Source: Panax quinquefolius (Eukaryota > Streptophyta > Magnoliopsida > Apiales > Araliaceae). From it: a DNA stretch of 64,000 nucleotides. The translations under genes and the position numbers were made by a program. Of this stretch, positions 54,947 through 64,000 are shown in pieces. Position 1 is the first letter of the stretch, and every line of letters begins with the position of its first letter. The notes under the pieces were generated by a model. It was not told the origin of the DNA and searched no databases. It saw nothing but the letters and a program-made list of their open reading frames with translations. The stretch is taken from NCBI GenBank assembly GCA_020205615.1, contig JAINUW010000472.1, positions 1 through 64,000 on the forward strand, written 5' to 3'.

Positions 54947-55905
54947 TGAATTAACTCAAGCCAAAATCCCCATACTTCTCTTGCCCAATTTATTGAACAC
55001 GCGGTGTGCACGACTCACAATACTCCCAAATTTGACTAATATAACCCAACTATAATGAATAACTGAGAAAAATAACTAGCACAGAAAATCACCCCAATTG
55101 ATTATTTTAATTGCACTGATTTCTCCTTTAATGATGATATTGATGTAGTGGATGATGCCAATTGAAGTACTTCCCTTCCTTGTTGCAAACCCTAACTTTC
55201 TTGTGGCTTGAATGTCAAATGTGGTATGTAAGTAATAGAGTTAGGGATTGGGTTTAAATAGAGAAGGAAAATGTGTGCAAATTTCATGGGTTCGTGGAAA
55301 AGAGAAGTGTAGAATGTGTGGGATAATGGATGAGAGATTAGGAAATTGTGGGTTGGTTGTGTGAGAGAGTGGGTATCAGTTATGTTTCAAGGAAGTGGAG
55401 AAGAGGGTTTGAATTGGTCTAATCGAAAAATAAAATTTCAAGTTCCGTGCACCCTCGCCTTACGGGGGTAATGTATCGCAGATGCATACCGCCTTGGCGG
55501 GGGTTTCCTTCATAAATTGTAAAGCCCGTGAGTACAATCTGATTGACTTTACTTTTTCCAATTCTTTGTATCCAACACATATCCATGAGCTTCCTAAGTG
55601 CTTGAAACATAATAAAATTATAAGTTTAAGATAACATCATGAACATTGAACATTGAAGGTCGAATTCACTAGTAATCACGACTCAACTAACTTCCTAATG
55701 GACCAAAATAAACTTACTCTATACTACACTTATACTCTAAACTACAAATTGATTAGCATACTTAAAAAAATACAGTAAATTAAAGTAAAATTGGGTTGCC
55801 TCCCAATTAGTGCTTATTTTTGAGTCTTTCAGCTTGACTACTCTTTGTTCATGGAACATCGACAAGGGTGATTGTGGTGGCTTCATTGTCGATGTCGCCA
55901 CCCCA
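54947..55905 (-). other. Athila spacer between integrase and extra ORF
   Basis: No recognisable gene. At 55440-55510 a GC-rich patch contains CCGCCTTGGCGG (55489-55500) and a TTCCGTGCACCCTCG block that resembles sequence found inside Athila LTRs. The 63-codon frame 55610-55419 covers it but shows no family resemblance. Confidence 0.45.
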
Positions 55906-56850
55906 TTAATGCTTTAGCCATTGACCGTTAACGTTGAATGTCTCCAATGGATTCCTACTGTATAATTCAACGGTGTCATGTGGGAAAACCTTCTTAATAG
56001 TGAATGGCCCCAACCATCGGGATTTGAGCTTTCCTGGGAACAGCCGTAGTCGTGAGTTGAATAATAGCACTCGTCCTGGTTCAAAATTTCTGTACATGAT
56101 CTTTTGGTCGTGCCACTTCTTAACTTTCTCCTTATACAACTTTGAGTTCTCATATGCTTGCAGTCGAAACTCGTCGAGTTCGTTTAATTGGAGCAATCTT
56201 TTCTCTCCTGCAGCTGCTTGGTCAAAATTGCATTTTTGAATAGCCCAGTATGCCTTATGCTGTAATTCCACTAGGAGGTGACATGCTTTCCTGTAGACCA
56301 ACTGATACGTAGACGTTCCAATTGGTGTCTTGTATGTTGTTCTTTAAGCCCATAGTGCGTCATCCAATTTTAGAGACTAGTCTTTTCTATTTGGGATTAC
56401 TACCTTCTCTAAAATTTTCTTAACCTCTCTATTAGAAACCTCCGCTTGACCACTTGTTTGGGGGTGATATGTTGTAGCCACTCTATGATTGACCCCATAC
56501 TTTGCCAATAGAGCTGTAAACGATCTATTGCAAAAATGTTTACCCTCATCACTTATAATTGCCCTAGGCGTGCCAAACCTTGTAAAGATATTTTTCTGTA
56601 AGAACTTGAGAACCACTTTGGCATCATTTGTGGGGAGTGTTACGGCTTCAACCCATTTTGACACATAATCTACAGTTAGCAAGATGTACATGTTATTGAA
56701 TGAAGAAGGAAACGGTCCCATAAAATCCATTCCCCATACATCAAAAATCTCCATTTCCAATATGGTGTTGTGAGACATCTCATTCCTCTTTGATATATTA
56801 CCCACCCTTTGGCATATGTCACAAGTTTTCACGAACTGGTGGGCATCCTT
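55906..56850 (-). pseudogene. Athila integrase, core and C-terminal part
   Basis: From 56850: [20 protein letters not shown] (end of the zinc finger), [14 protein letters not shown] (first Asp), [12 protein letters not shown] (second Asp) and [19 protein letters not shown] (Glu). The triad is complete. After a stop near 56377 the C-terminal part (56301-55906) has LDEFRLQAYENSKLYKEKVK, KLKSRWLGPFTIKKVFPHD and FNVNGQWLKH, typical of Athila. Codons before DAHQF lie at 59809 and up, across the inserted LTR. Confidence 0.9.
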
Positions 56851-59803
56851 TGTGACACCCCCAAACCCAGGTACTTCATTCCCACAGGATTTGGTGTTCA
56901 CTTAATCAAACATTCATATCTAACTACCCAATCACAATAAAACTGGATAAATAAAACCTTCCCCATTAAAGGGTTACATAATAAAATCTCCCAGGTTGTC
57001 TAACCTTTAAACACAATCATTCAAATGCGGAAAAATAAATAATCTTTATTACAACCATTCAATCAAAAACTGATAATAAACTATCATATTACAAGTCTTC
57101 AAAACTTGTTCATCTTTCCATTTCCTTTACTGGTGCTAGGTACATCAACCTTCTCATTCTTAACTGTAATAATTATATAAGCAAGAGTGAGCAAACAAAG
57201 CTCACTTGATACAGTAATGAATGAAAAACCTTTACAACACATGTTAAATAAGAGGCTCAATAGATTTAAACAATTATAATTTGTCAACAATCTGAAGTAA
57301 ATAACTGAGGGTCCTAAGACCACGAACTATGTCCATAGTTATAAGTAATGTTTCAACTTAAACTTTAAAAGTCATAAGACTATAGGTACTCCTCATACTT
57401 AGGGGGATCAGCCCTTCGTACAATGTATCGTGCACAAACATTTCACTGATAAGCGTAAGTTACCCCTAATAATAGGGTTGTTCATCTCAGTATTTAGAGT
57501 ACAAGTCCTCACCAAAGTGAGTATGGTTTGGATACATTTCAGGGTAATTTGGAATTCAATGAACATCAACTAAGGATTAGTTGAATGAAACCAATAACAT
57601 CATACTATAGAATAATCGTAATTGAATCAACATGGTAAATTAAAGTCATGCTTTAGGAATAATCTAATAGCATACAACTTGAATAACTATATTACAACAA
57701 TATTAAGCCAAGGTTATTTAGAATTGAATACTAAGCATGCATGGAAATATGAACGATAAAACTATTCAAATATATTTGGGCATGCTAAACAACAAATTAA
57801 ATACAAGAATAACTTGTTCAATATCAAAATCAAAGTTTAAAAAACTTGTATCATTTATAAGGTAATCGAATTAGAAACCATAATTAGTTCAACAAGATAA
57901 AGGATTAGAAAACTTGCCTTGCTTGTAGGCTAAATCGAATCAATTCGAATCACAATACCCTATAAACATATGTCATCATGACATAGTTAGCCATTACCAC
58001 TTTATAAACATAACTAAGTACGTTCATCATTTAAAAATTGGATTTTTACTCACATAATTAAGTTACAAAACAATTTAATTGTTAATAAAATGTTCATTCT
58101 AAGTATAGAAATATTAAAATTAACATTTTACAGTCCTACTATCATCACATAACAATTTCTTAAAATTTCGAGTACAAAAGTACAATCGTCGGACTAATCG
58201 CTTAACTTTCATGCACAATAACGGCTAAGTATGGAGATGTAAGCGCATACATGAGAATAATGCTATAAGGCCGCTCTTTGGCGTGGTATTTGGCGACTGT
58301 GGAGATTAAAGATAAAGCTATTTGGGCCATGCCTGCTACTAAATGAAGTTTCATTGATGACTTGATTAATAGTATAAGAAAAAGCCAATTTTGGCCTACA
58401 AGCTTGTTTCTAATAGTCTAATTCACATGTAATTTATACAAAGACTTCATGTAAACATAATTCAAAGATTGTAAACATGTTTCTACTCATAAAATAATAT
58501 AAAAAACAAATTTAACACATAATTTCACTATTTTTGATAAAAACTCACTTTTTGATGTTTTTGATGAAAATAAACACTATGATTTTGTTTTTCAACCAAA
58601 ACAGTTAATTCAAAGCATTTTATCAATGATTAAACATACTCTATCAAACTCAATAGTTAATTTATCAATTAAACAACTAATTATCCTTAATTTCTACTTT
58701 AAACTAAACAATATATATATACACAAAAACTCTCTGTAAAATAGCTTTTCTTCACAACCATATACATAATACAAATTCATGGACTATTCTCCATTATAGC
58801 TTAAGAAAATAGTTTAACAATACTAGATTATCATATGAAATCACATACATAACAAATAATTTATCCTTACACAAGGATTTTACAGAGAATTAGGGAAGAG
58901 AGAAAAAAAAATTAAACCTTTAAAACTAAAAAGAATAGGATAATACCTTGAAGAAGATGATGATGGTTATTCCTTTTTTTGATTCTCAAGCTTTTCTTCT
59001 CACCAATTCCCTAGCCTTTCTTCCTCTCTTCTTTTCTCTCTCACTTTTCTTCTTTTCTTCTTCTTCTTCTTCCTCTGAGTTTTTCTCTTTTCTTCCTAAC
59101 TCTAACTACGTACTAACAATATAACGTATATAGAATATAATTTATATTAATTATATAATATAAATATGGATATAACTGATATCAGTTATTTGAGTTTTGA
59201 AAACCAAAAGCCATAAGGCTTGTTTGGCTAGTCACTAAAAAAAATAACCAAATAATCCTTATGCCTTGTTTGGTAAAGCACAATTAGAATAAAGACTTAA
59301 TAGGCATTAGGCATTGTTTGTGGCGAATTAAAACTCCTTTAAGTTATTTTAATAACTCCTTTATAAAAGGTTATTTGTCACACTTTTATTAAATTAAATT
59401 AATCTTAATAACAATTTATTAAATTACTACTTCACATAAATTAATACCACAAAATTATAACTTTCTATATAATTATAACATTATTTAATCAACTAACACA
59501 TCCTTTTAATTACAAATTCACATAAAAAGAATAATAATTCAATTATTCAAAACTCTCTAACTTAATAATTAAATTAAATTAGCATAACATAAATAATTTC
59601 CTTAATTATTTATTTAACAAACAATTAATCAAATTGAATTAAATTTGAACAATTACAAATTCAACCATAAACACATCCATTAAATACTTAAATAACTCAA
59701 TAAATATTTAATATAACAATTAAAAATTCTGGAATGTTACATCATTCCCTCCTTATAAGGATTCTGTCCCCAGAATCACAACTCAAATAATTCATTCGTC
59801 ACA
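56851..59803 (-). mobile_element. TSD-bounded insert: one gypsy LTR plus 62 nt of internal end
   Basis: Flanked by TCCTT at 56846-56850 and 59804-59808. The minus-strand LTR runs from TGTAACATTCC (59741) to GGGGGTGTCACA (56851), 2891 bp. It is preceded by 62 nt (59803-59742) that look like the end of a chromovirus internal region (TCTGGGGACAGAATCC, then the purine tract AAGGAGGGAATGA). The unit as a whole begins TGTGAC and ends GTCACA. No coding region. A CTT/TTC-rich run lies at about 59040-59085. Removing it restores Athila integrase (VFKDAHQF). Confidence 0.8.
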
Positions 59804-59808
59804 TCCTT

Positions 59809-60540
59809 AAACACGGCAGGCCAATAGAATCCTGACTGAAGTACCTTGGTCGCTGTCCGCTCACTACCATAATGTCCCCCATATGCAGATGAATGTCATT
59901 CGTGTAAGACATTTTTCACTTCACTATACGGCACACATCATCGAATCATCTTGTCTGCACACTATCTGAATAAGTATGGCTCATCCCACATGTACCACTT
60001 GACGTTATGTAGGAATTTTCTCTTTTGTTGATGTGTCAAGTCAGGGGAAGGATTTTGCTCACTAATAGTTGGCAAAATCCGCATACCATGGAAACTCAAA
60101 ATTGACTCCAAACTGCTGCTCATCCGAAAATGACTCATTGATTAAACAATTATCTGCCCCCTTATCCGGATTTTCCAGCCTTGACAGATGATCCACCACT
60201 TGATTTTCTATCCTTTATTTCCAAGTTAAATTCCTGAAGGAGAATGATCCATCTGATTAGTCTAGGCTTAGCATCCTTCTTCAAAATCAAATAGCGAATC
60301 GCTGAGTGATCTATATATATCACCACCTTTGTTCTAACCAAGTAAGATCTAAATTTGTCAAAGGCGTATACTACTGCAAGTAACTCATTCTCGGTGGTTG
60401 TGTAATTCAATTGGGCATCCGTATGGGTTTTACTTGTGTAGTATATGGCGTGGAATATTTTCTCTCGACGTTGACCCAAAATAGCTCTTACTGCATAGTC
60501 GCTCGCATCGCACATTAATTCAAAAGGCATGGTCTAATCC
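59809..60540 (-). pseudogene. Athila RNase H and start of integrase
   Basis: Open block 60530-60162: PFELMCDASDYAVRAILGQR (catalytic Asp), YTTTENELLAVVYAFDKF (Glu) and YIDHSAIRYLILKKDAKPRL. After a frame change come HLSRLENPDKGADN and PWYADFANY, the Athila linker. Then KWYMWDEPYLF, GGHYGSERTATKVLQSGFYW and PAVFKD lead into the integrase zinc finger, with several stops. Confidence 0.88.
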
Positions 60541-61505
60541 GGTGCGACAATTACTGGGGCTGTAGTTAACTTCTTTTTCAACTACTCAAATGCTGCTTTA
60601 CACTCCTCATCAATACTGAATACTGCATCCTTCTCTAAAAGACTGCACAATGGTTTTGCAATCTTAGAGAAATCCTTTATAAATATTCTGTAGAACCCGA
60701 CGTGTCCAAGAAAACTGCGCATACCTTTCACTGAATTTGGTAGTGGAAGGTTCTCGATCTTATCCAACTTTGCCCTGTCAACCTCTAAACCTTTAGCAGA
60801 GACCTTGTGCCCCAGAATTATCCCTTCTTCAACCATAAAGTGGCACTTCTCCCAGTTGAGTACCAAATTAGTTTCCACACATCGCTTCAAGACCATGACC
60901 AAATTCTCTAGACACTTATCAAAAGTGTTTCCATAGACTGAAAAGTCATCCATGAAAACTTCCACATTTTTTTCCACCATGTCCGAGAAGATGGCCATCA
61001 TATATCTTTGGAACATAGTTACTGCATTACATAACCCAAAGGACATCCTTCTAAATGCAAAGGTGCCATATGCGCATATAAATGTGGTATTCTCTTGATC
61101 CTCAGGAGCTATGATGATTTGGTTGTACCTTGAGTATCCATCCAGTAAGCAATAGTATTCATGTCTAGCCAGTCTATCCAACATCTGATCAATGAAGGGT
61201 AGAGGAAAGTGATCCTTCTGGGTTGCCTTATTCAGTTTCCTATAGTCCATGCACACCCTCCATCCTGTCACTGTCCTCATTGAAATCAACCCATTATCTT
61301 CATTCTTAACCACTGTCATTCCACCCATTTCAGCATACACTAAACTGCTCTGACCCATGCACTGTCTGAAATTGGGTAAATAATTCCTACATCCAACCAC
61401 TTCAGTATTTCTTTCTTTACCACTTCCTTTATGATTGGATTTAGTCGTCTCTGCTGCTCCACTTTTGGCTTTGATTCCTGTTCCATGAGAATCTTGTGCA
61501 TGCAA
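60541..61505 (-). pseudogene. Athila reverse transcriptase
   Basis: Long open block from 61505. WRVCMDYRKLNKATQKDHFP, DQMLDRLARHEYYCLLDGYS, FICAYGTFAFRRMSFGLCNA, the catalytic FMDDFSVYG and CHFMVEEGIILGHKVSAKG are all present. It ends with SFLGHVGFYRIFIKDFSKIA and CKAAFE. It is nearly intact; the upstream part (61505-61340) is in a shifted frame relative to the preceding block. Confidence 0.92.
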
Positions 61506-61927
61506 AAGGAGGGGCTGATCCCCTTTATATCGGCAATGGTCCAGCCTATTGCAGACTTGTATTCTCTCAAAATCCTCTGCAATTTACTTTCCAGCAATTC
61601 GTTAAGTGTAGATGCAATAATAATAGGTAAAGTATTTGAATCACCCAAATAAGCATACTTGAGGTGTTTAGGAAGCAGTTTGAGCTCAAGAGTGGGTGGC
61701 TCCTCAAGGGATGGTTTCATCGGAGCTGAAGCTTTTTCTTTCATGTGTAATGGCCCGAACGGAACCTTAAATCTACTAACTCGAGGCAAAGCATCCAGCA
61801 TATACAAGTAATCTACGAACTCTGGATCATCCAAATCCTCATCCCCCAGTAGTGTGGTTTCCAATGGATCATTGACCAAACTTTTTACCATATCATCATT
61901 AATTATCCGGTCGATGAAATCCACCAT
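61340..61927 (-). pseudogene. Athila protease-RT linker
   Basis: LPKHLKYAYLGDSNTLPIII, ILREYKSAIGWTIADIKGIS, SFCMHKILMEQESKPKVEQQ and RRLNPIIKEVVKKEILKWLD form the conserved Athila region before RT. A frameshift near 61350 separates it from RT. Confidence 0.9.
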
Positions 61928-62345
61928 TCTTTATCAGTAGGGAACTTCATGGCTTTAAATACATTGAACGTGACTTCTTGATCTTGAACCCTCATGGTTA
62001 ATTCCCCTTTTTGAACATCAATGAGAGTCCTACCCATAGCCAAAAATGGTCTCCCAAAAATGATGGGGATGTTCTTGTCTTCTTCATAATCCAAAATTAT
62101 GAAATCTGTGGAAAAGTAAAATTTTCCACCTTAACTAAGATATCTTCCACAATTCCACTTGGATAAGTTATCGATCTGTCTGCTAACTGCAACGATATAT
62201 TTGTAGGCCTCGGAGCTGATAGACCCAATTCAGTATAAACAGATAATGGCATGAGGTTTACATTTGCCCCCAAGTCACACAAACACTTTTTGAAGGCCAT
62301 GTTACTGATTGTGCAAGGTTTGGTGAAACTCCCCGAATCCTTCAA
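61903..62345 (-). pseudogene. Athila aspartic protease
   Basis: Block 62345-62097: MKDSGSFTKPCTISNM, the active-site CDLGANVNLMPLSVYTELGL (DLG in place of DTG, as usual in Athila) and ISLQLADRSITYPSGIVEDI. A stop splits it from 62094-61903 (PIIFGRPFLAMGRTLIDVQK). Confidence 0.88.
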
Positions 62346-63968
62346 CTTTGGAGGTAACTTTCTTTATAAAATTACGCTTCATTCCTCTGTCAAAGCCATA
62401 GTTTCGTAATCCTCTAACATTTTCTTCCTTGACAGAATACCTTTTATGAATTTGGCATAACTTGGCATTTGTTCTAGGGCTCCTGCGAAAGGAATATTAA
62501 TTTGAAGTTTCTTGAAAACTTCCAAAAACTTGGCGAATTACTTGTCTAATTTCTTCTTTTGGACCCTCTACTGAAACAGAGGTGGAGGATACATAACTGG
62601 CTTAACATATAATTTGATCTATTCATCTTGCTATTCCTCACCATGTTTCTCTTCAACCACTTTGTCTTCGTTTTCTTTGACATCTTTCTTAGCTAAATTT
62701 TTTGCATTTTTCCCTTCAAGATGTTTTCCACTCCTCAAAGTGATTTCTTAACACTACTTATGATTTCCCTTCGGATTCTTTTCTGTGTCACTAGGTAGAG
62801 TCCCTTGCGGCCTATTATTCAACGCTAAGGCCAGCTATCCCATCTGATTTTCTAAGTTTTTGATGGCCACTGCTTGTGATTTCATCACTGCCTCATTTTC
62901 TGATATATATTTCAACAACAACTCTTCTAAATCTGACTTCTTCTCTTGATGCAAAGCTACTTGCTGATGCTGATTTTGGAACCCCAGGGGATAAGAAGGT
63001 CGTGGAGCTTGCTGGTTTTGATTGTTACTCCATGAAAAGTTGGGATGGTTCTTATTCCCCGGGTTGTAGGGCGCACTTTGATACATGTTTTGCGGAACCC
63101 TATTATAACTGCCCACAAACTGTACTGAAGTTGGGTTGATGGCACACTATTCTGTAGGGTGTTCTCCTTCACATAACTCGTAAACATATGCCACCTGCTA
63201 TGGTTGTGCACCTGTCAGAGCATCCATTTTCTCTTGATAAGGCTAAAATTTATGCCGCCAATGTCGTTACCCCATCTACCTCTAATACCCCAGCTACCTT
63301 AGGCTGTGTCATCCTCGCTGTAGGCCATTGGTAGTTATTAGCTACCATTGTTTCAATTAACTCATATGCCTCCTCATAGCTCTTAGCCGTAAACGCTCCA
63401 CCCGAAGCTGCATCTATGTTTATCATGAGATTCCCAAAAAATTTATTGTAGAACGTATTCATCTGCAGCCATTTAGGAAGTCCATGATGAGGGCACTTTC
63501 TGAGTAGTTCCTTGTACCATTCCCATGCCTCATATAAAGACTCCCCATGCTACTGCTCAAACATTGTGATCTCGTTTCTCATCTTTGCAGTTTTAGCTTG
63601 TGGAAACAACTTAGCCAGGAACTTTTGAGCGAGGTCGTCCCAAGTAGTTATCGATCCTGGTGATAGATAATGTAACCAACTCTTTGCCTTGTCCCGCAGG
63701 GTGAATGGGAACAAGTGAAGACTAACTGCGTCTCCAACACTCCATTATATCTGAAGGTGTCACAGATTTCCAAAAAGCTAACCAAGTGTTCATTCTGATC
63801 ATTGTTGGCTAATCCCCCAAACTGAACTGAGTTCTGAATCATCTGAATAGTCCCAGGCTTGATCTCAAAATTATCTCCAGCAATCGCTGGCCTGGTGATA
63901 CTCGACTGAAGCTCAGTCACCTTAGGAGTAGCATAATCCCTCAACACTTTCTGATCTTCTGCAACCAT
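62346..63968 (-). pseudogene. Athila gag
   Basis: Starts at 63968 (MVAEDQKVLRDYATPKV): NFEIKPGTIQMIQNSVQFGG and HLVSFLEICDTFRYNGV, then a frame change. 63462-63250 has GGAFTAKSYEEAYELIETMV. 63116-62835 has the hallmark YNPGNKNHPNFSWSNNQNQQ and a short coil. EQMPSYAKFIKGILSRKK near 62450 marks the C-terminal part. No zinc knuckle seen. Several stops and frameshifts. Confidence 0.88.
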
Positions 63969-64000
63969 TATTTCTTCCTTCTCAGAGTTCTTGAAGTTTC

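Larger units (their letters stand above)
52315..64000 (-). mobile_element. Athila-like Ty3/gypsy element, 5' part outside window
   Basis: Minus-strand order: gag (63968-62346), protease, RT, RNase H, integrase (to 55906), extra ORF (54946-53640), polypurine tract and the start of the 3' LTR (52759-52315). Hallmarks are HPNFSWSNNQ in gag, CDLGANVNLMP in protease and HLKYAYLGDSNTLP before RT. The integrase is interrupted at 56851-59803. The 3' LTR is cut off by G4. The 5' LTR must lie beyond the window. Confidence 0.9.

Overview
This window is nuclear DNA from a flowering plant, most likely a eudicot. It consists almost entirely of nested, decayed LTR retrotransposons. I recognise no intact host gene, no RNA gene and no CRISPR-like array. 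Family names come from recalled protein motifs (Tat, Tekay and Athila for Ty3/gypsy; SIRE/Maximus for Ty1/copia); no database search was possible.

Layout. The backbone of the left two thirds is an old minus-strand Ty3/gypsy element of the Tat type (called G1). Its pol is split into three pieces: integrase at 7402-8433, RNase H and an archaeal-type second RNase H at 36232-37540, and reverse transcriptase plus a G-patch-like segment at 47617-49560. Two insertions cause the splits, and pol reads in frame across both when they are taken out. The first is copia element B (8434-36231, minus). The second is chromovirus G2 (37541-47611, plus, TSD GTTGC). B contains SIRE-like copia element A (11140 to about 33880, minus), which has lost its 5' LTR. 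A's reverse transcriptase is interrupted by element C (17615-29760, minus, TSD AATCT). Left of G1's integrase, on the opposite strand, lie two decayed genes of the plant mobile domain/DUF7745 type (2655-4595 and 4905-6632), in the place where Tat elements carry antisense extra ORFs. At 49783-52314 is a chromovirus derivative (G4) with almost no internal region. It abuts an Athila-like element on the minus strand (52315 to beyond 64000). The Athila integrase is interrupted by a TSD-bounded insert made of one LTR plus 62 nt (56851-59803).

Three unrelated element types (copia A/C, Athila, Tat) each carry an extra gene beyond pol. In A, C and Athila it is the 'putative plant transposon protein' domain (PF20167 type), fused to acidic/lysine-rich and coiled-coil tails. 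In Tat it is a PMD/DUF7745 gene in antisense with canonical introns.

Element C is the most striking object. It keeps LTRs, primer-binding site, polypurine tract and the extra ORF but almost nothing of gag-pol. A and C also share an unexplained sequence system. The leader of the extra ORF carries arrays of a 13-nt motif repeated every 20 bp (16251-16370, 16548-16604, 24499-24600). Both LTRs carry clusters of CTACGAT, which is the complementary orientation of the motif core.

All coding regions listed contain stops or frameshifts and are called pseudogenes. The inferred order of events is G1 first, then B and G2 into G1, A into B, C into A. The Athila element and its insert form a separate stack.
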